A stretch of DNA of 64,000 nucleotides, taken from the NCBI GenBank assembly GCA_937930845.1, contig CALHBJ010000012.1, positions 62,001-126,000 of the forward strand. The letters are read 5' to 3'. Made by a program: the position numbers and the translations under genes. The notes under the pieces are model-generated. The model was not told the origin of the DNA, searched no databases, and saw only the letters and a program-made list of their open reading frames with translations. Source of the DNA: an uncultured Rhizobiaceae group bacterium (GTDB taxonomy: Bacteria; Pseudomonadota; Alphaproteobacteria; Rhizobiales; Rhizobiaceae). Numbering within the stretch: position 1 is the stretch's first letter; every line of letters begins with the position of its first letter. Positions 8,570 through 17,887 of the stretch are shown here, piece by piece.

Positions 8570-10609
8570 ATGAACACCAACGACGCCATTTTTCAATGGA
8601 ACGCCGCGCTGGGATTGCCGGATTTCAAGGTGATCCAAAGCGAAGATTTTGCCGCTGCATTTGACATTGCTTTGGTCGAAGATCGTGCCGACATCGACGC
8701 AATCGCCGATCAGGCCGATACCCCTGATTTTGACAACACCATTGTCGCGTTGGAACTGGCCGGTGAAAAGCTCAATCGGGTCGGGGCCCTGTTTTGGAAC
8801 CTTATGGGGGCGGACAGCAATGATGTTTTGCGCGATCTGGAACGCGACATCGCCCCGCGCCTGTCGCGACACATGTCCCAGACAGCCGCCAATCGCAAAC
8901 TTTTCGCCCGCATCGATCAGTTATGGCAAAAACACGAAAGTCTCGGACTCAACAAAGAACAGTTCCGGGTTCTGGAAAAGCATTGGCAGGGGTTCACCCG
9001 CGCCGGTGCCATCCTTGATGACGATGGCCAACAGAAACTCGCCACAATCAATGCAAGGCTGGCCGAGCTTGGCGCTCAATTTGCCCAGAACATTCTCAAA
9101 GATGAGAAAGACTGGATGCTGCCATTGCGCGATGAAGACGAGCTTGCCGGTCTTCCCGGTTTCCTGCGTGACGCCATGCGCAGCGCCGCAAGCGAGCGTG
9201 GGCTCAATGATGCCTACGCCGTTACGCTTGCCCGCTCCATCATTGACCCCTTCCTGACCTTCAGTTCAAGGCGCGATCTGCGCGAAAAAGCGTTCAAAGC
9301 CTGGACCGCCCGTGGCGAAGGCGGCGGAGAAACCGACAACAAGGCTATTGTGGCTGAGACCGTTAAATTGCGTCAGCAAAAAGCGCTGCTCCTTGGCTAT
9401 GACAGCTTTGCTCATTTCAAGCTGGAAAACATGATGGCCAAACATCCCGATGCGGTGAATACACTGCTGGAGCAAGTGTGGGAAAAAGCCGTTGAAAAGG
9501 CAGGACACGAACAACAGGAACTGGAAGCGCTGATCGCAGCCCAGGGCGCCAATCACGGCGTGGCCCCATGGGATTGGCGTTTTTACACCGAACAATTGCG
9601 CACTCAAAAATTTGATTTTGATGAGGCCGAACTGAAGCCTTATCTGACCCTGGACAATGTTATCGCTGCAGCATTCGATGTGGCAAACCGGCTGTTTGGC
9701 ATCACAGTCAGGGAACTCAAAGGCCAACAAGCCTATCATCCCGATGTGCGTATCTTTGAGGTTCTCAACGCCCGTGGCGACCATCAGGCGGTTTTTCTGG
9801 GTGACTATTTTGCCCGCCCGTCCAAGCGCTCTGGAGCCTGGATGAGCGGCTTTCAAAGTCAGCATAAATTGGGTGAAGGCCAGTCGCCGATCATCGTGAA
9901 TGTGATGAATTTCGCCAAGGCACCTAAGGGGCAGGCGACGCTTTTGTCCATGGATGACGCGCGCACATTGTTCCACGAATTTGGCCATGCTCTGCATGGG
10001 ATATTGTCCAACGTGCACTACCCTTCCGTTTCTGGAACTTCCGTAGCGCGCGACTTTGTTGAACTGCCCAGCCAGCTTTATGAGCACTGGTTTACCCAAA
10101 GCGAAGTCCTGTCCAAACACGCCCGCCATGTGGAAACCGGCGAACCTATTCCCACAAAATTGTTGGACAAAGTGCTGGCTGCTTCAAAATTCAATGCCGG
10201 GTTCAACGCGGTGGAATTCACCGCATCAGCCCTCGTCGACATGGCCTTTCACGAAGCCCATAATGAACCCATCGAGGACGTGATTGCCTTTGAACAGGCA
10301 CAATTGGCGCGGCTTGGCCTGCCGCCAGCCATCACCATGCGTCACCGCACGCCGCATTTCGCCCACGTATTCTCAGGCGATGGCTATTCGGCTGGCTATT
10401 ACAGCTACATGTGGTCAGAAGTTTTGGACGCCGATGCGTTTGCAGCTTTTGAGGAAACCGGCAATATCTTTGATGCAGACACCGCAAAGCGTCTGCATCA
10501 ACACATCTATAGTGCCGGTGGTTCAGTGGATGCGGAGGAAACCTGGATGGCGTTCAGGGGAAAGATGCCAACAGCAGATGCCATGATCGAAAAGCGCGGC
10601 CTGGTGTAA
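8570..10609 (+). CDS. M3 family metallopeptidase (oligopeptidase A / dipeptidyl carboxypeptidase-like)
   Basis: A 679-residue cytosolic zinc peptidase of family M3. The zinc motif HEFGH is at residues 469-473 within LFHEFGHALHGIL, and the third-ligand helix follows (SGTSVARDFVELPSQLYEHW). The terminal YSAGYYSYMWSEVLDADAF is typical of the PrlC/Dcp group. These enzymes trim short peptides and cleaved signal peptides. No signal peptide is present. prlC and dcp cannot be told apart safely by eye, so no symbol is given. The gene diverges from the sodium channel gene across a 192-base gap. Confidence 0.93.
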   Translation: MNTNDAIFQWNAALGLPDFKVIQSEDFAAAFDIALVEDRADIDAIADQADTPDFDNTIVALELAGEKLNRVGALFWNLMGADSNDVLRDLERDIAPRLSRHMSQTAANRKLFARIDQLWQKHESLGLNKEQFRVLEKHWQGFTRAGAILDDDGQQKLATINARLAELGAQFAQNILKDEKDWMLPLRDEDELAGLPGFLRDAMRSAASERGLNDAYAVTLARSIIDPFLTFSSRRDLREKAFKAWTARGEGGGETDNKAIVAETVKLRQQKALLLGYDSFAHFKLENMMAKHPDAVNTLLEQVWEKAVEKAGHEQQELEALIAAQGANHGVAPWDWRFYTEQLRTQKFDFDEAELKPYLTLDNVIAAAFDVANRLFGITVRELKGQQAYHPDVRIFEVLNARGDHQAVFLGDYFARPSKRSGAWMSGFQSQHKLGEGQSPIIVNVMNFAKAPKGQATLLSMDDARTLFHEFGHALHGILSNVHYPSVSGTSVARDFVELPSQLYEHWFTQSEVLSKHARHVETGEPIPTKLLDKVLAASKFNAGFNAVEFTASALVDMAFHEAHNEPIEDVIAFEQAQLARLGLPPAITMRHRTPHFAHVFSGDGYSAGYYSYMWSEVLDADAFAAFEETGNIFDADTAKRLHQHIYSAGGSVDAEETWMAFRGKMPTADAMIEKRGLV

Positions 10610-10637
10610 GACGCACAAACTATGCGCCAGCTTGGCG

Positions 10638-11837
10638 CTACGCAAAAACGGCACCTTCAGGCACGGAATGTTCGACCTCTTCGCGCATGTCGCCAGACCA
10701 TTCCACATAGCGATTGCGTCCGGAGCGTTTCGCCAGATAAAGCGCATCATCAGCGCGCTTATAGGCCTCTTCAAACGAACAATTGGGGGGAATGTTCACC
10801 AGCCCCAAACTGGTTGTGTGGGTGTCATATTGAGTTTCCGGCATTTGCAGTGCCATGAAGCCCCGGCGCATGCGTTCGGCAACCCGCCGTGTCACCTCTT
10901 CATCAGCGCCCACAAGCAACAGCGCAAATTCCTCACCGCCCATCCGTCCTGCCAGGTCTGATCCACGGCTTGCCTCGGATATCAGGCCACCAAAGGCGCA
11001 GATTACTCTGTCACCTGCGGTGTGGCCATGATTGTCATTGACGTCTTTGAAATGATCAATGTCGAGAAGAATGAGGCTAAGCGGCAAACCTTCGCTGCGC
11101 GCCCGCTCAATCATTGCCGGCATCACACTGTAAAATCCGCGCCGCGTCAAAAGTCCGCTAAGAGGATCGGTTAGATCATCCCGCCGCTGGCTGGCAAAAC
11201 GACTTTCCATTTCTCCTGCCAACATGGAAAGCCCACCGCCAATGATGATCAGGCTGGAGAAGAATTGCAGGGTCACCAGATAGTTCGATTCCAACAACGT
11301 CTGCACGCTGATTTCCCGCTGGAAGCCTTCCAGGAACAATGCAATGCGCACCAAAAACACCGCAGCACCGGCAATCATGACCGCAAACAAATATTTATCG
11401 GAAGTCCGGCCCGGCCCCACGCGGCACAGATAGATACCCAGGGCATAAAAGATCAGACAACTCACTTCACCGGTTACGATAAAGGCCGACACGGTCATGC
11501 CCAGGGCGGTATAGGTCGAAATCGTAATGACGGCGAGCACAGCCGCAAACAAAAAGCCATTTGCGGGCTTTCCAGTCTGGGTGATGGACAGGCCAATAAG
11601 CGCTGTCGTCAGGCCAAATAATGCGGGAAGCCAGATATATAAACCGTGCCCGGCTTCAATCACGTTCGGCATCGTAACAATCAAGATAAAGCCGACACCA
11701 ACGGCCAAAAAGCTGGCGGAATACCACAACGCACTATGGCGGCCGTTCTGGCCAAACCATACTTGCAAGAATGCGCCGCCAAGCATTAGCAGCGTAATCG
11801 GCAATATGAGCAGTGCTAGCTGACTGACATCAACCAT
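10638..11837 (-). CDS. Membrane-bound diguanylate cyclase (GGDEF)
   Basis: A 399-residue protein with about six to seven hydrophobic helices in the first 190 residues and a C-terminal GGDEF domain (residues ~215-385). The active-site loop is GGEEF at residues 300-304, a catalytically competent variant; LILLDIDHFKDVNDNHGHTAGD upstream supplies the metal-binding Asp. It should make cyclic-di-GMP at the inner membrane. The RxxD-type inhibitory site is not obvious before GGEEF. The last ten residues are EHSVPEGAVFA-like and variable. It is a stand-alone gene between the convergent peptidase gene and leuC. Confidence 0.92.
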   Translation of the reverse strand: MVDVSQLALLILPITLLMLGGAFLQVWFGQNGRHSALWYSASFLAVGVGFILIVTMPNVIEAGHGLYIWLPALFGLTTALIGLSITQTGKPANGFLFAAVLAVITISTYTALGMTVSAFIVTGEVSCLIFYALGIYLCRVGPGRTSDKYLFAVMIAGAAVFLVRIALFLEGFQREISVQTLLESNYLVTLQFFSSLIIIGGGLSMLAGEMESRFASQRRDDLTDPLSGLLTRRGFYSVMPAMIERARSEGLPLSLILLDIDHFKDVNDNHGHTAGDRVICAFGGLISEASRGSDLAGRMGGEEFALLLVGADEEVTRRVAERMRRGFMALQMPETQYDTHTTSLGLVNIPPNCSFEEAYKRADDALYLAKRSGRNRYVEWSGDMREEVEHSVPEGAVFA

Positions 11838-11901
11838 AAAACTTCCCCTGGATCCCTCTGTGCAAGGTGCCCAAGAAAGCTTTCAATCCCCTTAAGGATA
11901 T

Positions 11902-11926
11902 CTGTGCTGCGCAAGGCGCAGCACAG
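11902..11926 (-). terminator. Perfect hairpin downstream of leuC
   Basis: An 11-bp perfect inverted repeat (CTGTGCTGCGC / GCGCAGCACAG) with an AAG loop lies 20 bases past the leuC stop codon. Its stability and place suggest a 3' processing or termination structure for the leuC transcript. No uridine run follows on either strand, so a classical intrinsic terminator is not proven. Confidence 0.5.
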
Positions 11927-11946
11927 TGTGGCCCGCCAACAGCCGG

Positions 11947-13350
11947 TTAGAGATCGCGCACATCCACAAAATGACCGGCAATCCCTGCAGCGGCTGCCAT
12001 CGCAGGGCTGACAAGATGCGTGCGGCCCTTGAAGCCCTGACGCCCTTCAAAATTGCGGTTTGACGTGGAAGCACAACGCTCTTCCGGTTTCAAACGGTCA
12101 TCATTCATCGCAAGACACATGGAACAACCCGGCTCACGCCATTCAGCCCCTGCGGCAATGAAAATCTTGTCGAGACCTTCGGCTTCCGCCTGCGCCTTAA
12201 CCAGGCCAGAACCGGGAACCACCATGGCAGACACCGTATTGGCAATTTTCTTGCCTTCCAGAATCGCCGCCGCAGCGCGCAAGTCTTCAATGCGCCCATT
12301 GGTGCAGGAACCGATCCATACCCGGTCGATCTTGATATCTGTAATTTTTGTGCCCGGGGTTAGACCCATATATTCCAGCGCCCTTTGTTTTGAGGCGCGC
12401 TTATTTTCGTCTTCAATCCGTGCAGGATCGGGCACTTCCCCCGTCACAGCAATCACGTCCTCCGGCGAAGAGCCCCAGGACACAATCGGCGTGAGGTTGT
12501 TGGCGTCGATTGTCACAACCTTATCGAAATGGGCATCCGGGTCAGTTTTCAATCCTGACCAATAGTCCATTGCCATATCCCACGCTTTGCCGGTGGGCGC
12601 TTTTGGCTTGCCTTTGATATAGTCAAACGTCTTTTGGTCGGGCGCAATAAGTCCCGCACGTGCGCCACCTTCAATGGTCATGTTGCAGACCGTCATACGG
12701 CCTTCCATGGACAAAGCTTCAATGGCAGAGCCGCAGAATTCAATCACATATCCGGTGCCACCAGCAGTACCGATTTCTCCAATGATTGCCAAAATAATGT
12801 CTTTGGCGGTGACGCCATCATTGAGATCGCCCGTGACCTCAACTTTCATATTCTTGGCTTTCTTTTGAATAAGCGTTTGCGTTGCCAGCACATGTTCAAC
12901 TTCAGATGTGCCAATGCCATGGGCCAGTGCACCAAATGCACCATGGGTTGACGTGTGGCTGTCGCCGCACACAATTGTCATGCCCGGCAAAGTGAACCCC
13001 TGTTCCGGCCCAATAATGTGCACGATACCCTGTCGCTTGTCGGTCTCGGAATAATATTCAACGCCAAACTCAGCAGCATTGGCCGCCAGTGCTTCCACCT
13101 GAATGCGGCTTTCTTCATTGGCAATGCCGTTGGCACGTGATGTCGTTGGCACGTTGTGATCAACCACGGCCAGGGTTTTTTCCGGCGCGCGCACTTTGCG
13201 GTTAGTCATCCGCAAACCTTCAAAAGCCTGGGGGCTGGTCACTTCGTGCACGAGGTGACGATCAATGTACAAAAGTGCCGTGCCGTCTTCGGCTTCGTGC
13301 ACCAGATGATCATTCCAGATCTTGTCATAAAGAGTGGTGGGAGCGGACAT
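11947..13350 (-). CDS. leuC: 3-isopropylmalate dehydratase large subunit
   Basis: LeuC with LeuD isomerises 2-isopropylmalate to 3-isopropylmalate in leucine synthesis. The 467-residue protein has the three [4Fe-4S] cysteines C349 (GSCTNGR), C409 and C412 (CSMC) and the aconitase motifs [21 protein letters not shown] and [11 protein letters not shown]. The start at 13350 ([15 protein letters not shown]) is backed by AAGGA eight bases upstream; the frame extends eight codons further without a better site. leuD is 6 kb away on the opposite strand, so the two subunits are expressed from separate promoters. Confidence 0.98.
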   Translation of the reverse strand: MSAPTTLYDKIWNDHLVHEAEDGTALLYIDRHLVHEVTSPQAFEGLRMTNRKVRAPEKTLAVVDHNVPTTSRANGIANEESRIQVEALAANAAEFGVEYYSETDKRQGIVHIIGPEQGFTLPGMTIVCGDSHTSTHGAFGALAHGIGTSEVEHVLATQTLIQKKAKNMKVEVTGDLNDGVTAKDIILAIIGEIGTAGGTGYVIEFCGSAIEALSMEGRMTVCNMTIEGGARAGLIAPDQKTFDYIKGKPKAPTGKAWDMAMDYWSGLKTDPDAHFDKVVTIDANNLTPIVSWGSSPEDVIAVTGEVPDPARIEDENKRASKQRALEYMGLTPGTKITDIKIDRVWIGSCTNGRIEDLRAAAAILEGKKIANTVSAMVVPGSGLVKAQAEAEGLDKIFIAAGAEWREPGCSMCLAMNDDRLKPEERCASTSNRNFEGRQGFKGRTHLVSPAMAAAAGIAGHFVDVRDL

Positions 13351-13509
13351 AAACTGTTTCCTTGCGACGGCCACGTTTCAAGTGAAGGATATGCGACACC
13401 TTTCCCTGCAACGTCAAGAATTCTCAGCAGCTGCGCTGGAATTTGCGATATTTAGATTTCCTGCAGTTCATGCAATCATCTGCCAACACCAGATTTTGGA
13501 GGTTCTCAC

Positions 13510-13920
13510 ATGGGCGAAGTTACCGTTTCACCTTATCTGACCGTCAATAATGCCAATGGGGCAATCGATTGGTATGAGCGGGTTCTCAATGCGAAATGCA
13601 CATTCAAATTGCCCGCAGAAGATGGCAAGAGATTGATGCATGCCACATTGGTCATCCGCGATTGTCCACTCATGCTATCGGATGAATTTCCCGAGTTCGG
13701 CGGGTTCTCAGGACCAGACTTGGAAAGAGGGTCTCCCGTCGCCGTGAGTGTGTCTCTTGAAAAGGCCGCCGATGTGGATCGCACATTCGCACTCGCCCTT
13801 GCTGAGGGCGGCCGCGAATCCCACCCACCTGAGGACATGTTTTGGGGCGACCGTTTTGCCCAATTCTATGACCCCTTTGGACACCGCTGGATGATCAGAG
13901 CCCCATTGGAAGACGCCTGA
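13510..13920 (+). CDS. VOC family protein (glyoxalase / PhnB-like)
   Basis: A 136-residue vicinal-oxygen-chelate fold protein. VSPYLTVNNANGAIDWYERVLNAK is the typical first beta-alpha-beta module and FWGDRFAQFYDPFGHRWMI the C-terminal module of the PhnB/YdcF-like group. Metal ligands of true glyoxalases are only partly present, so a specific reaction cannot be assigned. GGAGG lies seven bases before the ATG. It diverges from leuC and is followed after six bases by the NAGPA-domain gene. Confidence 0.85.
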   Translation: MGEVTVSPYLTVNNANGAIDWYERVLNAKCTFKLPAEDGKRLMHATLVIRDCPLMLSDEFPEFGGFSGPDLERGSPVAVSVSLEKAADVDRTFALALAEGGRESHPPEDMFWGDRFAQFYDPFGHRWMIRAPLEDA

Positions 13921-13926
13921 TCAAGC

Positions 13927-14676
13927 GTGTTTGATTTTCTCGCTGCCCTCATGTGTTCATTTTTCGGCTGGTGCGCTGATGGCGCTTGCCGGGAAGTTTC
14001 GTTCAGGAATGTTCAGCATACGGTCTGTTCGTTCGAAAAATCGAAGGTTCAGGTACAGCTGCACCTGAACAACAGCGACGGTCGCCCCTATCGATATTTG
14101 GGAAATCTCAAAAGCGCTTTAAACGACAATGGCGTTGACCCGCTGATGTTGATGAATGGCGGCATGTATCACGAGGATCTCGAGCCGGTCGGGCTGTATG
14201 TTGAGAACGCAACACAACATCAAAAACTGTCGACCCGAAAAGGGCCTGGAAATTTTCATCTCCTGCCCAATGGGGTGTTTCTGGTCCACCGAACAGACGG
14301 TCCAATGGTGATCGAAACGGAAAAGCTGGCAGCCCGGTTAGATCAATCTGGCAATTGGGCAAAGCAGATCGTATTTGCCACCCAATCCGGCCCCATGTTG
14401 GTTATTGACGGGAAACTGCACCCGCGTTTTATCGACGGGTCAGACAGTTTGAAAATCAGAAACGGAGTTGGCTTGTCCAACAACGGAAAGACGCTTCATT
14501 TCGCAATTTCCCACAGCCCCATCAATTTCTGGAATTTCGGCAAATTGTTTCAGCAAGAATTGAAGACCCAAAACGCACTGTTTCTCGATGGCACGGTCTC
14601 CGCCCTGCGCTCCCCAAATATTCAGCGCGGCGGATGGAGACAATTGGGGCCGATGATTTCGGTGACACGAAAGTGA
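13927..14676 (+). CDS. Phosphodiester glycosidase (NAGPA / DUF2233) family protein
   Basis: A 249-residue protein with the NAGPA core: LMLMNGGMYHEDLEPVGLYVEN, FATQSGPMLVIDGKLHPRF, RNGVGLSNNGKTLHFAIS and NALFLDGTVSALRSP. Relatives include the mammalian mannose-6-phosphate uncovering enzyme and bacterial exported proteins of cell-envelope polysaccharide metabolism. It probably starts at the GTG at 13927, only six bases after the VOC gene, without a clear ribosome site. The first ~20 residues are hydrophobic and cysteine-rich (CSFFGWCADGAC), perhaps a poor signal peptide. Substrate unknown. Confidence 0.82.
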   Translation: MFDFLAALMCSFFGWCADGACREVSFRNVQHTVCSFEKSKVQVQLHLNNSDGRPYRYLGNLKSALNDNGVDPLMLMNGGMYHEDLEPVGLYVENATQHQKLSTRKGPGNFHLLPNGVFLVHRTDGPMVIETEKLAARLDQSGNWAKQIVFATQSGPMLVIDGKLHPRFIDGSDSLKIRNGVGLSNNGKTLHFAISHSPINFWNFGKLFQQELKTQNALFLDGTVSALRSPNIQRGGWRQLGPMISVTRK

Positions 14677-14745
14677 CAATCTCCCCTGTCGTTTCCCGGA
14701 TCAGCGGCTAAACTGTCTCTCAGTTCAATCCAAACGGATTTATCC

Positions 14746-15990
14746 ATGTTCGATTCTGAAAAACCCGGTCCGTTGGACGGCATCCGTGTCCTTGATCTCA
14801 CCTCTATGGTTTCCGGCCCCACGACAACGCTAATGCTCGCCGACCAGGGTGCTGATGTTATCAAAATTGAAAACCCCAATGGAGGGGACCATACCCGCGC
14901 CGTTTCAACCCAACGCAATGGTTTTTCTGCAGCTTTCATCAATAACAATCGCAACAAGCGCTCGCTCACATTGAATTTGAAAGAACCAAAGGCAGTTGAG
15001 ATATTCCTGGACCTGGCTCGGAGCGCCGATGTGATTGTTCAAAATTTTCGCCCCGGCGTAGCGGATCGAATCGGGGTGGGATATGAGGCTGTCCGCGCGG
15101 TCTCTCCAGGAATCGTCTACGTATCAATTTCAGGCTTTGGTGCAACTGGACCTTATGCCCAAAAGCCCGTCTATGACCCTTTGGTTCAGGCCGTGTCCGG
15201 CCTGACCACTGTGCAGGGCGGTGCGGATGAAAATCGGCCCCGGCTGGTGCGCACAATCGTGCCAGACAAACTCACAGGCTATGCCGCATCCCAGGCAATT
15301 TGTGCCGCTCTGTTCCACCGTGAGCGAAAGGGCGGCAGACAAAGCGAGGCCGGGCAACATATCGAACTGTCCATGCTCGATGTCATCGTTGACTTCCTTT
15401 GGCGGTCAGACATGGGTGCCCACACATTTGTCGGCGATGAACTGAAACGCGAAACCGCCCAAAGCTTCATCGACCTGATTTATGAAACCGCCGACGGCTA
15501 TATCAGCGTTGCCGTGCAATCCAACAAAGAATGGCAGGGTCTGTGTGCCGCGTTTGACACGCCCCAATGGCTCACTGATCCACGCTTTGAAACAGCCTCC
15601 CTGCGCGGGCGCAACATCGATGAACGGCTGCGCCTGACCCAGGAAGTATTGAAAACGGACACGGCCAAAAACTGGCTTGAAAAGCTGGAAGCCCATGACG
15701 TGCCCTGCGCACCAGTCTTGACCCGCAGGGAAGTTGTGGCGCACCCCCAGTTGCAGGCAAATGGCACGATCGTGGAATGGGAACATCCTGTTGCAGGCAC
15801 ATTGCGTCAGGCGCAACCTGCAGCCCGCTTTTCCCAAACCCCTTCCACGTTTCGGGCCCCCGCCCCTGCATTGGGGGCCGATAGCCATCAAGTGCTTAGC
15901 CACCTTGGGTTGACGGATATGGAAATTGAAGAACTGGCCGGATCTGGCGTGACAAGTCTTGGCGATGGCACAACAGGTTCCACATCATGA
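14746..15990 (+). CDS. CaiB/BaiF family (class III) CoA transferase
   Basis: A 414-residue family III acyl-CoA transferase, which moves CoA between carboxylic acids through an aspartyl-CoA anhydride. GPLDGIRVLDLTSMVSGPTTTLMLADQGADVIKIENP is the family N-terminus, and ELSMLDVIVDFLW holds the catalytic aspartate (LD). The substrate cannot be read from sequence. The stop overlaps the start of a glutathione transferase gene (ATGA), so the two are coupled; a detoxification or catabolic role for a conjugated acid is possible but inferred only. Confidence 0.92.
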   Translation: MFDSEKPGPLDGIRVLDLTSMVSGPTTTLMLADQGADVIKIENPNGGDHTRAVSTQRNGFSAAFINNNRNKRSLTLNLKEPKAVEIFLDLARSADVIVQNFRPGVADRIGVGYEAVRAVSPGIVYVSISGFGATGPYAQKPVYDPLVQAVSGLTTVQGGADENRPRLVRTIVPDKLTGYAASQAICAALFHRERKGGRQSEAGQHIELSMLDVIVDFLWRSDMGAHTFVGDELKRETAQSFIDLIYETADGYISVAVQSNKEWQGLCAAFDTPQWLTDPRFETASLRGRNIDERLRLTQEVLKTDTAKNWLEKLEAHDVPCAPVLTRREVVAHPQLQANGTIVEWEHPVAGTLRQAQPAARFSQTPSTFRAPAPALGADSHQVLSHLGLTDMEIEELAGSGVTSLGDGTTGSTS

Positions 15991-16685
15991 CCCAACGGCT
16001 GGATTTCTATTACTGGCCCACGCCCAATGGCTGGAAAGTATCAATTCTGTTGGAAGAACTGGGCATCGACTACACAACCCATTCCATCAATATCGGTAAG
16101 GGAGATCAATTTTCTCCAGAATTTCTGGCAATCAGTCCCAACAACCGCATGCCGGCAATTGTTGACCATCTCGAAGACGGAAGCCGTATTCCTGTTTTTG
16201 AATCCGGCACAATCCTGTTTTATCTGGCAAATAAACATGAACGCTTCATACCGACCTCACCGGTCGAGCAAAAAGAGGTGCTGGAATGGTTGTTCTGGCA
16301 GACCGGAAACCAGGGCCCCATGATGGGCCAGCACAGCCATTTTTATAATTATGCACCCGATGCGGAAAAGAAGGGCTACGCGCGGGACAGGTATGAAGCG
16401 GAATCCCTGCGCTGCCTCAAAGTGTTGAATACCCGCCTTGAAAATCGTGAATGGATTGTAGGTTCAGATTATTCCATTGCCGACATGATCTGCTGGCCCT
16501 GGGTCTTGATTGCCAAGGCCATGAAACTCCCGCTCGATGAATTTGCCCATGTGCAGCGATGGCGACAGGCCATCAAGGAGCGACCTGCCGTGCAGCGCGG
16601 CGTTGCCCTGGGCAAGGACAATCGCCGCCAACGCCCGCCGAGCGAGGAGGAGCGCAAAATTTTGTTTGGTCAGGGCAAACCTTGA
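15987..16685 (+). CDS. Glutathione S-transferase family protein (YfcG/YghU-like)
   Basis: A 232-residue glutathione transferase with an N-terminal thioredoxin-like domain (YYWPTPNGWKVSILLEELGIDY, NNRMPAIVD, VFESGTILFYLA) and a C-terminal helical domain (WLFWQTGNQGPMMGQ, YSIADMICWPW). TPNGWK and NNRMPAI resemble E. coli YfcG/YghU, nu-class enzymes with disulfide-bond reductase activity. It overlaps the upstream CoA transferase gene by four bases. Confidence 0.9.
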   Translation: MTQRLDFYYWPTPNGWKVSILLEELGIDYTTHSINIGKGDQFSPEFLAISPNNRMPAIVDHLEDGSRIPVFESGTILFYLANKHERFIPTSPVEQKEVLEWLFWQTGNQGPMMGQHSHFYNYAPDAEKKGYARDRYEAESLRCLKVLNTRLENREWIVGSDYSIADMICWPWVLIAKAMKLPLDEFAHVQRWRQAIKERPAVQRGVALGKDNRRQRPPSEEERKILFGQGKP

Positions 16686-16758
16686 AAATTTGGACAACCG
16701 GCAATCAGACACGGGAACAGTTTTCCCGCGCCAGTCCACGTCATTCAAACAATGTTTT

Positions 16759-17712
16759 TTAAACGAGGCTTGCGCATTCCGGCACGGGTGAGACAACCGA
16801 GCCATCGCGTCCAAACGTGATCAGATTTTCCACCACCAGATCGGCCATGGCCTGACGTGTTTCCCATGTGGCGCTTGCCACGTGAGGCGTGAGGACGACA
16901 TTATCCATGGCGAATAATTCCTCTGGAACATGCGGCTCCTGTTCAAACACATCAAGACCGGCAGCGCCAAGGCGACCATCAGCCAGTGCCTTCACAAGCT
17001 CAACCTCATCAACCACAGTTCCCCGTGCCACATTGATGAGAGTACCTTCCGGCCCCAATGCCTCCATCACTTCCCGGTTGATCAGCTTATCGGTTGCTGG
17101 CCCACCGGGTGTGATGGCGATCAGCACATCGCAATCACCCGCCATCTCCACAAGATTTCCATAATAGTCATAGGGCACACCGGTTTTTTCATTGCGCGAG
17201 TGATAAACGGTCCGGCATTTGAACACGGATAGTTTTTCCGCAATCGCCTCGCCGATACGGCCAAGGCCTACAATACCAACAGTCTTACCCCGAATGCTGC
17301 GTGTTAGAGGCGCATTGCCCTGGGACTTCCATTTACCGTCACGAAGATATCGGTCCTGCTCCACAATGCGGCGCATGGTCGTGAGAATGAGGGCAATGGT
17401 TGTGTTGGCCACATCATCATTGAGAACATTGGGAGTGTGCGTAACTATGATGCCCTTTGTGGCGGCATAATCGGCGGCCACACCATCATAGCCAACACCA
17501 AAACTGGAAATCAGTTTGAGCGCCGGCAACCGGTCGATCAACTCCACAGGTGCCCAACCATGGGTCGCGATACCTATCACGTCAGTAAGCTCGGAATCAT
17601 CAGTCGTCTCAAGTTGAGAACGCTCCTCCAGAACCATCAATTCAAAAACCTGGCCAAGCTGCTCCACCACACTTGGAAAAAATTTCCCGACTACAAGAAC
17701 CTTGTCTGCCAC
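16759..17712 (-). CDS. D-isomer 2-hydroxyacid dehydrogenase (hydroxypyruvate/glyoxylate reductase-like)
   Basis: A 317-residue NAD(P)-dependent dehydrogenase. VGIVGLGRIGEAIAEKL is the Rossmann loop; the catalytic Arg is in NVARGTVVDE, the Glu in FEQEPHVPEELF and the His in LTPHVASATWETR. The arrangement is close to GhrB-like glyoxylate/hydroxypyruvate reductases. The start is a GTG at 17712 with AGGAG seven bases upstream. It converges on the glutathione transferase gene and diverges from the phosphotransacetylase-like gene. Confidence 0.9.
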   Translation of the reverse strand: MADKVLVVGKFFPSVVEQLGQVFELMVLEERSQLETTDDSELTDVIGIATHGWAPVELIDRLPALKLISSFGVGYDGVAADYAATKGIIVTHTPNVLNDDVANTTIALILTTMRRIVEQDRYLRDGKWKSQGNAPLTRSIRGKTVGIVGLGRIGEAIAEKLSVFKCRTVYHSRNEKTGVPYDYYGNLVEMAGDCDVLIAITPGGPATDKLINREVMEALGPEGTLINVARGTVVDEVELVKALADGRLGAAGLDVFEQEPHVPEELFAMDNVVLTPHVASATWETRQAMADLVVENLITFGRDGSVVSPVPECASLV

Positions 17713-17887
17713 GCTGTCACTCCTGATCGCATTTTCATTTCCCCGGACGATGCCGGATCAAAAAAACCTTATCGGTATTAGCGTGCGGGATACAATGGCC
17801 CTAACGGGTTGAAATTGTTCTTTCGCTTAAATTCGAAAGTCTTTAAGACCCGCACGACCACTTATCTCACCATTCCGGAGAATTCCC

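Noticed and set aside
8378-8872. 165-codon N-terminal extension of the sodium channel frame
   Set aside because: It overlaps the peptidase start antisense, and the channel begins properly at S1 with the ATG at 8377.
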